NCBI GenBank assembly: GCA_900470285.1 | Contig: UCAG01000002.1 | Coordinates: forward strand, 138,146-202,145 | DNA: 64,000 bases | DNA from: Hyphomicrobiales bacterium | GTDB lineage: Bacteria > Pseudomonadota > Alphaproteobacteria > Rhizobiales > Rhizobiaceae | Direction: 5' to 3' | Made by a program: the position numbers and the translations under genes | Part shown: positions 30,482 to 40,418 of the stretch, piece by piece | Numbering within the stretch: the first letter of the stretch is position 1 | Layout: every line of letters begins with the position of its first letter | The notes under the pieces: model-generated | What the model saw: the letters and a program-made list of their open reading frames with translations, nothing else | What the model was told of the DNA's origin: nothing | Database searches by the model: none

Positions 30482-31444
30482 TTATCCTTTCATCAAACGC
30501 GTAATATGCGCTGCGGCGGAAAAGGACAAGCCCTGTAAATCATATCCGCCTTCAAGAAAACTGATCAGCCGGTTATTACAGAACCGGTCGGCGCGCTCCA
30601 TCACCTGCCCCGTCGCCCAATCATAGTCGGCTTCGGTCAAATTAAGTTGAGCTAACGGGTCAAGATAATGACCATCAAAGCCCGCTGAAATCAAGATCAG
30701 ATCGGGACGAAAATTATCCAGCGCCGGTAAAATACGCGTTGAAAACGCTTCACGAAATTCACGACTGCCGCTATCGGCCAGCAAAGGCGCATTGACGATA
30801 TTGCCAACACCGGTTTCCTTCACCAAGCCAGTGCCGGGATAAAGTTGCGACTGGTGCGTTGAACAAAACAACACATCCTTGTCCGCCTCAAAAATATCCT
30901 GTGTGCCGTTGCCATGATGCACATCCCAATCAATAATCGCCACGCGTTCCGTACCAAAATGGCTCTGCGCATAGCGGGCAGCAACTGCGACAGTATTGGT
31001 GATGCAAAAGCCCATCGCAGTGTCAGCAGTTGCATGATGTCCGGGCGGACGGGCAGCGATGAAAACATTATCCGCCTGCCCGTTAAATACATCTTCCACC
31101 GCTGCAAGGGCAGAGCCGGTTGCCGCCAACACAGCATGCCAGCTTTGCGGGCTGACATAGGTATCCTGTCCGACATTCATGATCGGCTGCGCCATGCCTG
31201 AAGCTAATTGCTCTTCATCAAGCGGATCGGGAATTTGTGCTTTAATTTTCTTCAGATACGATGCCGGATGCACCAGACCTAAAGCGCCTTCATCGGCAAA
31301 AGGCGCCTCCACCTGATCCAGAGCGTAATAATCATAGCCTTCCAGCACGCTGAATAAAGCGCGCAAACGATCCGGACGCTCAGGGTGCCCTGCTGGTGTG
31401 AGATGCTCAAGAAAAACCGGATGCGAATAAAGTCTGGTTGCCAT
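30482..31444 (-). CDS. Histone deacetylase family protein
   Basis: A 320-residue zinc deacetylase of the HDAC/AcuC/AphA superfamily. Signatures: HPERPDRLRALF at the N-terminus, RPPGHHA (catalytic histidine pair), the metal-binding IIDWDVHHGNGTQ, and LISAGFDGHYLDPLA. Bacterial members deacetylate polyamines, acetoin-pathway proteins or small amides; the substrate here is unknown. ATG follows AGGGCGTT. Linkage to xseB and dxs is common in rhizobia and Brucella. Confidence 0.92.
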   Translation of the reverse strand: MATRLYSHPVFLEHLTPAGHPERPDRLRALFSVLEGYDYYALDQVEAPFADEGALGLVHPASYLKKIKAQIPDPLDEEQLASGMAQPIMNVGQDTYVSPQSWHAVLAATGSALAAVEDVFNGQADNVFIAARPPGHHATADTAMGFCITNTVAVAARYAQSHFGTERVAIIDWDVHHGNGTQDIFEADKDVLFCSTHQSQLYPGTGLVKETGVGNIVNAPLLADSGSREFREAFSTRILPALDNFRPDLILISAGFDGHYLDPLAQLNLTEADYDWATGQVMERADRFCNNRLISFLEGGYDLQGLSFSAAAHITRLMKG

Positions 31445-31483
31445 AACGCCCTATATCTGCCTGCTATTTCAGGCAGAATAAAG

Positions 31484-32590
31484 TTACAAGATTTCAGTTT
31501 TAAGAATAGTAATACCGAAACCTTCCAAACCGACATAATGGCGTTCTTTGGAAGCCAGCAGGCGGATAGAACTGATGCCGAGATCTTTCAGAATCTGCGC
31601 ACCCAGACCAATCTGGCGCCATTCTTCCTCACGCGCCTGTGCTTCTTTATGCTCTTCCCTGTCATGATTTTCCGCACGGCGGCGCGACTGGTCATTTTTA
31701 CCGACGCCGACTGACCCTTCACGCAGATAAACCAGCACGCCGCGTTTCTCGGCAGCCATTCGCTTCAGCACCGTATCAAGACCGGAACCGGCACCAAATG
31801 TATCCGCCAACACATCTTCCCGATGCAGACGCACCGGCACATCTTCACCGTCACGAATATCACCGAATACCAAAGCCACATGCTGCATCGGCTCCCAAGG
31901 CAGCTGATAAGTGAAAGCACAGGCATGCCCCGCCAGTGTATCCACTTCGGTCTCGCCCATGCGCACAATCAGCGTTTCCTTGCGCTGGCGATAGGCGATC
32001 AGATCAGCCACGGTAATACGATGCAATCCGTGTGTTTCCGCGAACTCAGTGACCTGCGGCCCTCGCATGACAGAGCCGTCATCATTGACCAGTTCACAAA
32101 TCACACCAACAGGCGGCAAATTGGCCAGTTTGCACAAATCCACCGCAGCTTCCGTATGACCGGAGCGCATCAGCACACCGCCTTCACGCGCTACAAGCGG
32201 GAAAATATGCCCCGGACGCACGAAGTCCGCAGGGCCTGCATTCGGGTTCGCCAGATTGCGCACAGTCAGCGTGCGGTCATCTGCCGAAATACCGGTCGTC
32301 GTGCCATGCTTATAGTCAACAGTAATAGTGAAAGCAGTGGAATGCGGCGCATCATTTTCTGCCACCATTGCCGTCAGGTTGAGGCGTCTGGCCTCTTCCT
32401 TCGGCATAGGTGTGCAGACGATACCGGAAGTATGGCGCACGATGAATGCCATTTTCTCCGCTGTACAATGGACAGCGGCGACAATCAGATCGCCTTCATT
32501 TTCGCGACCGTCATCATCCATAACAACAACGATTTCGCCACGCTCGAAAGCGCGCAGTGCATCAACAACCTGCTTCTGATTATAGCTCAT
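31484..32590 (-). CDS. ribB: 3,4-dihydroxy-2-butanone 4-phosphate synthase with degenerate GTP cyclohydrolase II half
   Basis: 368 residues. The N-terminal half (about 1-205) is an intact Rib[19 protein letters not shown] and [13 protein letters not shown], producing DHBP from ribulose 5-phosphate for riboflavin synthesis. The C-terminal half aligns with RibA ([10 protein letters not shown]), but where active RibA has three zinc-binding cysteines around the GDVFGSxxCDC segment, this protein reads [17 protein letters not shown] with none. GTP cyclohydrolase II activity is therefore probably lost, as in the RibBX type described elsewhere in proteobacteria. ATG follows GGGGTGAGGA and overlaps the GNAT gene end by 11 bases. 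Confidence 0.92.
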   Translation of the reverse strand: MSYNQKQVVDALRAFERGEIVVVMDDDGRENEGDLIVAAVHCTAEKMAFIVRHTSGIVCTPMPKEEARRLNLTAMVAENDAPHSTAFTITVDYKHGTTTGISADDRTLTVRNLANPNAGPADFVRPGHIFPLVAREGGVLMRSGHTEAAVDLCKLANLPPVGVICELVNDDGSVMRGPQVTEFAETHGLHRITVADLIAYRQRKETLIVRMGETEVDTLAGHACAFTYQLPWEPMQHVALVFGDIRDGEDVPVRLHREDVLADTFGAGSGLDTVLKRMAAEKRGVLVYLREGSVGVGKNDQSRRRAENHDREEHKEAQAREEEWRQIGLGAQILKDLGISSIRLLASKERHYVGLEGFGITILKTEIL

Positions 32591-33182
32591 TCCTCACCCC
32601 TTTTATCATTGCATAGGTCTCAGGGCCATTAAAAGGAAGTGGATAGGCAGCCTTAACCTCAAAACCTAAACGCTCGTAAATCCTGACATTAGCTTCATCC
32701 GACGTTTCCAGAAAAACGGGATATCCCTGTTTTTCAGCCATTTCGAGACCGGGCTCTATCACTGCACGCCCGAGCCCTCTTCCCTGCGAAGCAGGATCAA
32801 CAGCAACGGCTCCTAAAAACCAACATGGAAACTGTGGACGCTCCTTTGCCATAACCGCTTCCGAGGCTTGCATAATCTCTGCACTTGATCCCGCAATCGC
32901 AGCTAATTTGGCAGCAAACGGGGCAAAAACCGCTGCAGCATCTTCAATATCCGGTGCTGTCCAGATGGAAACAGCAGCACCATCCTCTGCTGTCCATACA
33001 TGACCGGCAGCCAGACCGACATCCCGCAGAAAAGCCTCCTGAAAGGATCGCAGGCGATTTAAATAATCATCCTCAGCCAGAAAGTGCCGCATCAGGCTAT
33101 ACTCATCAAACGCAGAGGTTAAAGTTTCAATCACCCGCTCTGTTTGTAAAGGCGATAATTTTTTACCATCGAGAACAGTCAT
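32580..33182 (-). CDS. GNAT family N-acetyltransferase
   Basis: 200 residues of the GNAT fold. The acetyl-CoA loop reads LGAVAVDPASQGRGLGRAVIEP (Q/RxxGxG/A at QGRGLG), followed by LETSDEANVRIYERLGFEV. The N-terminal half is less conserved, and the substrate is unknown. Its 3' end overlaps ribB by 11 bases. Its start lies 51 bases beyond the aroC stop and in the same frame as aroC; between them only TGA and TAA interrupt the frame, and a copy of the aroC tail is found there. Confidence 0.85.
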   Translation of the reverse strand: MTVLDGKKLSPLQTERVIETLTSAFDEYSLMRHFLAEDDYLNRLRSFQEAFLRDVGLAAGHVWTAEDGAAVSIWTAPDIEDAAAVFAPFAAKLAAIAGSSAEIMQASEAVMAKERPQFPCWFLGAVAVDPASQGRGLGRAVIEPGLEMAEKQGYPVFLETSDEANVRIYERLGFEVKAAYPLPFNGPETYAMIKGVRNEL

Positions 33183-33206
33183 GTCTTTTCCTGTGCGTTG
33201 CTGTCT

Positions 33207-33254
33207 GACGCGGCCAGTCTGGCCCCATGATTATCAGACGCGGCCAGTCTGGCC
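33207..33254. repeat. Tandem duplication of the aroC 3' end
   Basis: GACGCGGCCAGTCTGGCC occurs at 33207-33224 and again, identically, at 33237-33254, 30 bp apart. The right copy encodes the last residues of AroC (GQTGRV) plus its stop TGA; in the left copy the stop has become AGA. Each copy contains the palindrome GGCCAG-T-CTGGCC. Confidence 0.85.
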
Positions 33255-34325
33255 GCGGTGACGCAAATAATGATCCGCAATCGCGCAAGCGAGCATTGCT
33301 TCACCAATCGGCACAGCACGGATGCCAACGCACGGGTCATGACGGCCTTTGGTCATGACATCCACTTCCTTCTTATCCACATCAATAGAACGACGTGTCG
33401 TGAGAATGGATGAGGTCGGCTTCACGGCAAAGCGGGCAATAATCGGTGCACCGGTTGCAATACCGCCAAGAATACCACCGGCATTATTCGACAGGAAGAC
33501 CGGATTGCCATCGGCATCAATGCGCATTTCATCGGCATTTTCTTCACCGGTCAGCGTTGCAGCCTCAAAGCCATTACCGATTTCAACACCTTTTACTGCA
33601 GGGATCGACATCAGATTGGACGCAATATCCTGATCCAGTTTGGCATAAAGCGGCGCGCCGATACCGGCTGGAACACCTTCAGCCACAACCTCAATCACTG
33701 CACCAATGGAGGAACCATTTTTACGGATACCATCGAGATAACTGGCGAACAGTTCTACTGAGCCTGCATCCGGTGTAAAAAACGGATTATTGTCGACTTC
33801 AGCCCAATCCCAGCGGGAGCGGTCAATCTTGTGAATGCCCATGCCTACCAATGCTGCACGGATTTTCAAACCCGGCACAACCTTGCGGGCAATCGCACCG
33901 GCAGCAACACGCGCTGCGGTTTCACGCGCAGAAGAACGTCCGCCGCCACGATAATCGCGCAGGCCATATTTTACATCATAAGCATAATCCGCATGACCCG
34001 GACGGTATTGACGGGCAATCTCGCCATAATCTTTTGAACGCTGATCCACGTTCTCAATCATCATGGAAATCGGCGTACCGGTGGTAGTCATCACCCCGTC
34101 TTCACTGGTGAGAACACCGGACAATACCCGCACCTGATCCGGCTCGCGGCGCTGTGTGGTATATTTTGACTGACCCGGCTTGCGCTTATCAAGATAGGTC
34201 TGAATTTCAGCTTCGGTAAATTGAATACCCGGAGGGCAGCCATCAATAATACAACCCAGCGCCGGACCATGGCTTTCGCCCCAGGTCGTCACGCGGAAAA
34301 GATGGCCAAAGCTGTTATGCGACAT
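33234..34325 (-). CDS. aroC: Chorismate synthase
   Basis: Converts EPSP to chorismate with reduced FMN, the last common step of aromatic amino acid synthesis. 363 residues with the three family signatures: [23 protein letters not shown] at the start, [18 protein letters not shown], and [19 protein letters not shown] near the end. The ATG is preceded by TTGGGGTTTTCT; an in-frame TTG four codons upstream is less likely. The C-terminus GQTGRV is encoded in a palindrome that is duplicated just downstream. Confidence 0.96.
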   Translation of the reverse strand: MSHNSFGHLFRVTTWGESHGPALGCIIDGCPPGIQFTEAEIQTYLDKRKPGQSKYTTQRREPDQVRVLSGVLTSEDGVMTTTGTPISMMIENVDQRSKDYGEIARQYRPGHADYAYDVKYGLRDYRGGGRSSARETAARVAAGAIARKVVPGLKIRAALVGMGIHKIDRSRWDWAEVDNNPFFTPDAGSVELFASYLDGIRKNGSSIGAVIEVVAEGVPAGIGAPLYAKLDQDIASNLMSIPAVKGVEIGNGFEAATLTGEENADEMRIDADGNPVFLSNNAGGILGGIATGAPIIARFAVKPTSSILTTRRSIDVDKKEVDVMTKGRHDPCVGIRAVPIGEAMLACAIADHYLRHRGQTGRV

Positions 34326-34618
34326 AGAAAACCCCAAGATTGAACCGGTTCTTTGCGGTTCATTTTAATTTCAGTTTGGTAATCTGTTTCTATTCGCCTT
34401 TTAAGCGGTGGTCAAACAAGAGAAAGACGGGCGCACAAAAAAGCAGCGCCAATCGATACTGTTTGCGGTATCGGCACCATATGACCGGAAAATGTTGCGA
34501 AATTCTGCGGATATAGTCTAGTCTGAGCAACAGAGCATTTCAGAGAAGCAAGTCGTTCAAATGCCATAATTGGCTTGCAATTTTGCGTTCACGATTTCAT
34601 CAGGCACAAGGATATCTC

Positions 34619-34876
34619 ATGCGTATTTTGGCCATTCTCACGGTGTTACTCGCCCCGTTTTTTGCAGGCACAGCGCTTGCAGACGATGCTGAGGGTAAGA
34701 TCACCAAGATCAATGAAGATACGGAAACCATTACGCTGGACAACGGTAAAGATTACCGCCTGCCCGGAGAATTCGATTATAGTGCGATTGAAAAGGGCAT
34801 GAAGGTTATCGTCACCTATGATCTCGTCGATAATGTTCGCTATATCAGCAATATTGACGAAGCCGACGGCGGTTAA
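34619..34876 (+). CDS. DUF1344 family secreted small protein
   Basis: 85 residues: a signal peptide (MRILAILTVLLAPFFAGTALA) and a short beta-rich domain with GKITKINEDTETITLDNGKDYRLP, the DUF1344 pattern common in rhizobia and Brucella. It should be periplasmic; function unknown. ATG follows AAGGATATCTC. It is alone on its strand, and a terminator follows 30 bases after the stop. The 293 bases between the divergent aroC and this gene contain no other gene that I can see. Confidence 0.85.
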   Translation: MRILAILTVLLAPFFAGTALADDAEGKITKINEDTETITLDNGKDYRLPGEFDYSAIEKGMKVIVTYDLVDNVRYISNIDEADGG

Positions 34877-34906
34877 ACCCGCAATTACCGGCCATTATAA
34901 AATGAC

Positions 34907-34933
34907 AAAAGCGCCGTTTCCGGCGCTTTTTTA
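34907..34933 (+). terminator. Intrinsic terminator, bidirectional
   Basis: AAAAGCGCCG-TTTC-CGGCGCTTTTTT: a 10-bp stem with a four-base loop and a T tract, between the convergent DUF1344 and phosphatase genes. Confidence 0.92.
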
Positions 34934-34953
34934 TTATGCAGAAGCTGCTTTAT

Positions 34954-35553
34954 TCAAACCCATTCAAGATGGTTGTTTTCAAGCTTCAGAAGCTTGTCCT
35001 GCGGCACAGAAAGATGCGCGGCATCCTGCCCGCTCATGCCTTCAACCAGATAGAACAAGGTGCGAATACAACCGCCATGGGTCACGCACACTGTTTTGCT
35101 TTTCACGCTTTCAAGCCATTTGGCAACACGTCCTGAAAGAATCATATAGCTTTCGGCATGTTCACCCGGCGGAACAAAGTTCCATTTGTCACGCTCGCGC
35201 TGCTGCAAGAGACTTGCACTGCCGACACCGGCAGCCTCGAACTCTTCCATCATATGCCCCTGCCAGTCGCCGAAATGCACTTCCATCAACAGAGGATCGG
35301 TGCGGTAAGCCAGCGGGTCGAGCCCCATACGGGTGCGAATACGCTCCATCGTTTCACGGGTACGGCGCAGAGGACTTGCAACAAAGTCAAATCCTTCTGC
35401 AGTACCAATCAGCGACTTCAGCATATCGCCGTTGCGGTCAGCCTGTGTGCGGCCATGGGCATTGATATCAATGTCCATCTGCCCCTGCACACGCTGGGAG
35501 ACATTCCAGTCCGTCTCGCCATGACGCGAGAAGTAAATGATTTCCCGTGCCAT
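34954..35553 (-). CDS. Histidine phosphatase family protein (phosphoglycerate mutase-like)
   Basis: 199 residues with a canonical active site: IIYFSRHGETDWN at the N-terminus (catalytic His in RHG), VASPLRRTRETMERI, and the second histidine in VTHGGCIRTL. It is likely a cofactor-independent-of-BPG type phosphatase of the branch often labelled gpmB; the true substrate is unknown. ATG follows GAGGACAGCAGGG and is 11 bases from the fabI stop, so it is probably co-transcribed with fabI. It contrasts with the atypical relative at 48275-48856. Confidence 0.92.
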   Translation of the reverse strand: MAREIIYFSRHGETDWNVSQRVQGQMDIDINAHGRTQADRNGDMLKSLIGTAEGFDFVASPLRRTRETMERIRTRMGLDPLAYRTDPLLMEVHFGDWQGHMMEEFEAAGVGSASLLQQRERDKWNFVPPGEHAESYMILSGRVAKWLESVKSKTVCVTHGGCIRTLFYLVEGMSGQDAAHLSVPQDKLLKLENNHLEWV

Positions 35554-35564
35554 CCCTGCTGTCC

Positions 35565-36383
35565 TCAGTCTTTTACAACCGAAATATCCGGTGCATCCAC
35601 GGCCTTCATACCGATTGTATGATAGCCGCTGTCAACATGGTGAACTTCACCGGTCACGGAACGGGAGAGATCGGAGAGGAAATACAGGCCAGAATCGCCG
35701 ACTTCTTCAATGCTGACGGTACGACGCAGCGGTGCGTTATACTCGTTCCATTTCAAAATGTAACGGAAATCGCCGATACCGGAAGCTGCAAGCGTTTTGA
35801 TCGGACCGGCGGAAATCGCATTAACGCGAATATTCTGCGGGCCGAGATCAACAGCTAGATATTTCACGCTGGCTTCCAGTGCGGCCTTGGCAACACCCAT
35901 CACATTGTAGTTCGGCATGACTTTTTCTGCACCGTAATAGGTGAGTGTCAGCATTGAACCGCCATCTGTCATCAGCTTCTCCGCGCGCTTAGCCAGCGCA
36001 GTGAAGGAATAAACCGAGATCAGCATTGTGTTGGAAAAGTTCTCTGCCGAAGTATCGAGATAACGGCCAGTCAGCTCATCCTTATCAGAGAAGCCGATAG
36101 CATGAACGAGAAAGTCGAGCTTACCCCATTTCTCTTCAATCAGAGCGAAAACCGCATCCATAGATGCATCGTCAGTCACGTCGCAATGGCCGCAAACCAG
36201 CGCGTCCAGTTCAGCCGCAAGCGGCTCGACGCGCTTCTTCATCGCATCGCCCTGATAAGTTAAAGCGATCTCCGCACCAGCATCCCGTGCAGCCTTGGCA
36301 ATACCCCAGGCGATTGAGCGATTATTGGCCAAACCTAAGATCAGCCCGCGTTTTCCTTGCAACAAACCGGATTTGGTGGTCAT
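35565..36383 (-). CDS. fabI: Enoyl-[acyl-carrier-protein] reductase (NADH), FabI
   Basis: Reduces trans-2-enoyl-ACP in the last step of fatty acid elongation. 272 residues: the divergent SDR cofactor motif GLANNRSIAWGIA at the N-terminus, the AIGFSDKDEL loop, and the FabI-type Tyr-x6-Lys pair in YNVMGVAKAAL, then the substrate-loop SAGPIKTLAASGI. ATG follows GAGGTATGGTGA. In relatives fabI, the phosphatase, a dnaJ-like gene and pdxH are also neighbours. Confidence 0.96.
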   Translation of the reverse strand: MTTKSGLLQGKRGLILGLANNRSIAWGIAKAARDAGAEIALTYQGDAMKKRVEPLAAELDALVCGHCDVTDDASMDAVFALIEEKWGKLDFLVHAIGFSDKDELTGRYLDTSAENFSNTMLISVYSFTALAKRAEKLMTDGGSMLTLTYYGAEKVMPNYNVMGVAKAALEASVKYLAVDLGPQNIRVNAISAGPIKTLAASGIGDFRYILKWNEYNAPLRRTVSIEEVGDSGLYFLSDLSRSVTGEVHHVDSGYHTIGMKAVDAPDISVVKD

Positions 36384-36560
36384 TCACCATACCTCATAAA
36401 AAAATATAATCTGAATAGCTGCCTATCGCACAGCACAGCATTGGCTTCAAGCAAGGACAGTAAATTTTGTCCCCCTTCCCCTTGAAAGCAGGTATTTAAG
36501 TGCAAATATCAGCTTATTGTTTCTAATATGTAACGGTTCCCGTCAGTAATATAAAGCAGT

Positions 36561-36588
36561 ATTCACGGGCGCGAATCCACCCGTGAAT
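36561..36588 (-). terminator. Hairpin after the dnaJ-like gene
   Basis: ATTCACGGG and CCCGTGAAT form a perfect 9-bp stem with a 10-base loop, five bases after the stop. The last codons of the gene itself contain TTCACGGG, a copy of the stem arm, so the gene end could pair with the distal arm instead. No strong T tract follows. Confidence 0.55.
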
Positions 36589-36592
36589 CACT

Positions 36593-37519
36593 TTATCCTG
36601 CCCGTGAACGCAATAGCGATTCGAGCTCTTCATCACCATTTTCAGGCAACATAATCCGGATATGCACGAATAAATCCGCAGCATCTCCCGTTTTATTAGG
36701 CAATCCTTTGCCCTTAAGACGCAAAATCTTATCCGAGCTTGACCAGGCAGGAATACGCACAGCCACACGTCCGCTCAAAGTTTCCACTTCCGCACGGGCA
36801 CCAAGCACCGCATCACTGAGCTGCACCGGCAAATCAAGATGCAAATCACGCCCGTCCTGACGGAAACGCGGGTGCTTTTTGAAGTTGATAGTTACCAATG
36901 CATCACCGTCAACAGCACCGGGAATAGTTTCTCCCTGGCCTTTCAGGCGGATTGTCTGGCCGTCCTCAACATATTTCGGCAGTTTGATTGACAGTTTCTT
37001 GCCGTTCGGAAAGACAGCTTCAACCTTCTCAGCCCCTGCGGCCTGTTCCAGTGAAACAGAGATCGAGGCTTTCAAATCCGGTGCCTTTGACGGTGCACGG
37101 CTGCGTGTCCGGCCTCCGCCGCCGCCAAAACCACCACCGAAAATACTACTCAGAATGTCCTCTGCGCCGTCAAAACCGCCCTGCTGGAAGCCACCAGCAC
37201 CTTGCCCGCCGGGGCCACCCCGACGAAAACCTGCGAACGGATCGCCCTGAAAACCACCGCCCTGACCGCCAAAACCATGGCCGGCAAAACCTGCCGGTTT
37301 TCCTTCGGCATCGATCTCACCGCGATCAAACTGACCGCGTTTGTCTTTGTCGCCGATAATTTCATAGGCCTGATTAATTTCGGCAAATTTCTCCTGCGCC
37401 TTCGGATCATCCTGATTCTGGTCCGGATGATATTTCTTGGCCAGTTTACGAAAAGCAGATTTTACTTCTTCAGGCTTCGCCGTTTTAGCGACGCCCAATA
37501 CGCTATAGGGATCGCGCAT
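36593..37519 (-). CDS. DnaJ-like co-chaperone, CbpA type
   Basis: 308 residues: a J domain (1-65, with HPD at residues 31-33), a long Gly/Phe-rich linker (about 80-140; repeated [11 protein letters not shown]-type runs), and two DnaJ C-terminal beta domains (about 150-300). The CxxCxGxG zinc repeats of true DnaJ are absent, so it belongs to the CbpA class. It stimulates DnaK ATPase and may bind curved DNA. ATG follows AAGGAATATT. Confidence 0.94.
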   Translation of the reverse strand: MRDPYSVLGVAKTAKPEEVKSAFRKLAKKYHPDQNQDDPKAQEKFAEINQAYEIIGDKDKRGQFDRGEIDAEGKPAGFAGHGFGGQGGGFQGDPFAGFRRGGPGGQGAGGFQQGGFDGAEDILSSIFGGGFGGGGGRTRSRAPSKAPDLKASISVSLEQAAGAEKVEAVFPNGKKLSIKLPKYVEDGQTIRLKGQGETIPGAVDGDALVTINFKKHPRFRQDGRDLHLDLPVQLSDAVLGARAEVETLSGRVAVRIPAWSSSDKILRLKGKGLPNKTGDAADLFVHIRIMLPENGDEELESLLRSRAG

Positions 37520-37774
37520 AATATTCCTTCATGGCTGCGGTGATTGCCAAACAGAATCACCTGTCATCTGATAAGAGCTTAGCGCATACGGCACCATTTT
37601 ACCGCGCGGATTAAACACCCGATCAGCTTGTAAAGACAGCGACAGTGTTTCACGGCATGGTTCCGGCATGCTTTTATACAGCAATATGCGTATCAATACG
37701 GCTGTTTTCCAGATGTTAAACGGCAAATATAGCCGTTCATCTGCAAAACCTGCGTTTCAATTTGCATGCAGTTG

Positions 37775-38245
37775 TTAAATCGGAGCAAAAGAGGTCAGAG
37801 CCCAGGCACCACCCTGCGCCATGCAAGCTTGTCCGCGATAAAGTGCAGCACCGTCAAAGGCTTCGCGCGAGGTTTCAAATTCGCGGCACAGTCCGGCATC
37901 CGTCTTTTTCTCGGCGACTGTGGTGATTGTTCCCTGACTGCCGGTATCCGGATTAGCCCATGGGATCGGTGTTTTGCCCCATTGCGTGAAATTCAGAGCC
38001 GAAACCACATTCCGGATAGTGTTCTGATCCGATACTTTACTGCTGTCATTAACCTCTGCTGTTACAGCAGGCTGTTTTGCGACAGAACCGGTGATACTGT
38101 TTTTATCCGGCATCGCTTTTTCGAAATCAAAACCGGACATTGCACAACCGGACAGGGCAGAAACAGTGCAAGCGATCATAAGAAAACGGCAGGATGCCCC
38201 CCGCATCAACTGCAAAAAACCGCTTTTCCGTAATTCTGAAGTCAT
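37775..38245 (-). CDS. RT0821/Lpp0805 family surface lipoprotein
   Basis: 156 residues. A lipobox (VSALSGC) near residue 32 follows a hydrophobic stretch, predicting a lipid-anchored outer-membrane or periplasmic protein. The C-terminal domain, TPIPWANPDTGSQGTIT through CREFETSREAFDGAALYRGQA and ACMAQGGAW, matches the RT0821 surface antigen family. The start is uncertain: I used ATG at 38243-38245; ATG at 38204-38206 would give a shorter, more usual signal peptide. Divergent from pdxH. Confidence 0.72.
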   Translation of the reverse strand: MTSELRKSGFLQLMRGASCRFLMIACTVSALSGCAMSGFDFEKAMPDKNSITGSVAKQPAVTAEVNDSSKVSDQNTIRNVVSALNFTQWGKTPIPWANPDTGSQGTITTVAEKKTDAGLCREFETSREAFDGAALYRGQACMAQGGAWALTSFAPI

Positions 38246-38674
38246 TGTAGTGACTGGCAAATGATCGTCCTGACAGGCTGAAGAACAGAATATCCGCAAG
38301 GACATTCCGGTGTTAATTGAAAACAGGCCTTTATTATGTGCCGGTCTGCGTTAACAAGCGGTATGCGCAGAAGGTAAACAAATCGATAGCAGCCGTCAAA
38401 GGCTTCTGAAACATGTTTTCACAGCATTTCGCATATGCGCCGGTTTATTATCGATTTGCGATTATTTCTTGTTGTTTTCACGGCTATTTCCCATCTGCAG
38501 GCCGAAGAAAAATATGACACCCATCCGGTATCCAGCCGGTTTTTTGTACAATAATAAACTTGCGGGTCTTCACAAGCTCAGCCGCTCATGCAAGTTATGC
38601 TGGTCATGATGATGGAAGCGCGGATTTAAGTACCGCTGAAGCCTTCCGATTACCAAGCAAGTGAACATACCGAT
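38246..38674. other. Intergenic region between the lipoprotein gene and pdxH
   Basis: About 430 bases between divergent genes. A perfect 10-bp inverted repeat, CAAATCGATA (38379-38388) and TATCGATTTG (38459-38468), is separated by 70 bases and flanks a small palindrome GCATATGC. A 31-codon frame at 38511 has no ribosome binding site. The promoters of both genes must be here; I cannot place them. Confidence 0.45.
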
Positions 38675-39286
38675 ATGACAACATCAGCGAATGATTTTAC
38701 AACTGCAACCGAGCCTTTTCGTCTGTTTGCAGAATGGCTTGAGGATGCAACAAAATCCGAGCCGAATGATCCGAATGCTGTTGCAGTGGCAACAGTAGAC
38801 GAAAGCGGCATGCCGAATGTGCGCATGGTGCTGCTGAAGGATTTCGATGAGCATGGCTTTGTATTCTATACAAATTATGAGAGCCAGAAGGGTTGCGAAA
38901 TCCTGTCAGCCGGGAAAGCGGCCATGTGCTTCCATTGGAAATCTCTGCGTCGTCAGATCCGTGTGCGCGGCCCTGTCGAACAGGTAACGGCTGAGGAAGC
39001 TGATACTTATTACCAGTCGCGTCCGCGCGGCAGCCGCATCGGGGCATGGGCTTCCAAACAATCCCGCCCGCTGGAAAGCCGCTTTGCACTGGAAAAAGCG
39101 GTTGCCGAATATACTGCGCGCTATGCCATCGGTGAAATTCCGCGCCCTGAATACTGGTCGGGTTTCCGTATCAAACCAACCTATATTGAATTCTGGCATG
39201 ACCGTCCGTTCCGCCTGCATGATCGCTTGATCTTCAAACGCGATGCACCGGAAGGCGATTGGACAACCCAGAAATTCTATCCGTAA
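38675..39286 (+). CDS. pdxH: Pyridoxamine 5'-phosphate oxidase
   Basis: Oxidises pyridoxine or pyridoxamine 5'-phosphate to PLP with FMN. 203 residues, the usual size. Motifs: the FMN-binding [27 protein letters not shown], then [14 protein letters not shown], and the C-terminal [24 protein letters not shown]. The ribosome binding site is weak. PLP feeds enzymes such as ThrC in this window. A terminator follows the stop. Confidence 0.96.
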   Translation: MTTSANDFTTATEPFRLFAEWLEDATKSEPNDPNAVAVATVDESGMPNVRMVLLKDFDEHGFVFYTNYESQKGCEILSAGKAAMCFHWKSLRRQIRVRGPVEQVTAEEADTYYQSRPRGSRIGAWASKQSRPLESRFALEKAVAEYTARYAIGEIPRPEYWSGFRIKPTYIEFWHDRPFRLHDRLIFKRDAPEGDWTTQKFYP

Positions 39287-39290
39287 ACAA

Positions 39291-39325
39291 AAAAAGCCGC
39301 TCTTGTTCAGAGCGGCTTTTTTTAT
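39291..39325 (+). terminator. Intrinsic terminator, bidirectional
   Basis: AAAAAGCCGCTCT and AGAGCGGCTTTTT form a 13-bp stem followed by further T residues, between convergent pdxH and ubiA. Confidence 0.93.
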
Positions 39326-39338
39326 TGTCTGATCCGGA

Positions 39339-40322
39339 TCAGATCACCGGCTTGATCACAACCCATAAAGAGCCGAGCACCAGACCGGCAAAGATCAGCC
39401 AGCCGACAATATTATTGGAGCGGAACAGGCGCAGGCATTGCTCCGGATTATCAATATCCAGCACAACAATCTGGCGGTAGAGATGCACACCGGCGGCAAG
39501 CAGACCGGCCAGTGCAGGCATCGGCACTTCTGCCACGGCAAACGCTCCGGCAAAGCACATCAGCGCACCGCCATAAAGCAGCATCAGCGCCAGTTTGGTT
39601 TTCTCGCCGAACAAACGGGCAGTCGAGCGCACACCCACCAGTGCATCATCCTCCTTATCCTGATGGGCATAAATCGTATCATAACCGATCGTCCACAGGA
39701 TCGCGCCGATATAAAGCAGCACAGGCGAAAGTGACAGAGAACCAGTTTGTGCCGACCACGCCACCAATGCACCCCACGAAAAAGCCATACCCAGCACCAG
39801 CTGCGGCCAGTCGGTAATGCGCTTCATAAACGGATAGGCCGCGACAATTACCAGCGAAGCAAAGCTTAACGCGACTGTAAACCAGTTGAATTGCAGCACC
39901 ACAGCAAGACCAACCAGACATTGCAGGCCTAAGAAAACCCAAGCCTGTTTGCGGCTGACCTGACCGGATGGCAGCGGGCGGGAACGGGTACGTGCAACCT
40001 TATCGTCGATATCCTGATCCGCCAGATCATTGAGTGTGCAACCGGCTCCGCGCATGGCAATAGCGCCGATCAGAAACAGTACCATATGCCAAAGCGAAGG
40101 CAGCACGCTCCAGATATCATCACCGGCTTTAGCACCGGCACTCGCTACCAGAGCCGCCGACCACAGGCATGGCCAAAGCAGCAGCTGCCAGCCAATCGGA
40201 CGATCCCAGCGGGCAAGCTGCGCATAAGGCCACAGGCTTGGCGGCAATAACCGGTAGACCCAATGGCCGGACGGCGCGTCCATAACCTTACCCGTTTGCC
40301 CGCGTGCCTGAATCTGAACCAT
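39339..40322 (-). CDS. ubiA: 4-hydroxybenzoate octaprenyltransferase
   Basis: Prenylates 4-hydroxybenzoate, an early membrane step of ubiquinone synthesis. 327 residues with about eight helices. Both aspartate motifs of the UbiA superfamily are seen: [19 protein letters not shown] and [14 protein letters not shown] chose the ATG that follows AAAGGTTTGCATAAA; ATG at 40281-40283 is an alternative. The start region of the gene is divergent from purD, and the two share a 96-base gap. Confidence 0.94.
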   Translation of the reverse strand: MVQIQARGQTGKVMDAPSGHWVYRLLPPSLWPYAQLARWDRPIGWQLLLWPCLWSAALVASAGAKAGDDIWSVLPSLWHMVLFLIGAIAMRGAGCTLNDLADQDIDDKVARTRSRPLPSGQVSRKQAWVFLGLQCLVGLAVVLQFNWFTVALSFASLVIVAAYPFMKRITDWPQLVLGMAFSWGALVAWSAQTGSLSLSPVLLYIGAILWTIGYDTIYAHQDKEDDALVGVRSTARLFGEKTKLALMLLYGGALMCFAGAFAVAEVPMPALAGLLAAGVHLYRQIVVLDIDNPEQCLRLFRSNNIVGWLIFAGLVLGSLWVVIKPVI

Positions 40323-40418
40323 TTTATGCAAACCTTTCGCAGTCGCATTCTCATAAATGCTTTTAAATTCTCTACCGATTTCGTAAAGGAGGAGCAAGCC
40401 TCAAGCACATATGGAGAA

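Noticed and set aside
38511-38606. 31-codon frame upstream of pdxH
   Set aside because: No ribosome binding site and no recognisable sequence; probably part of the pdxH leader.
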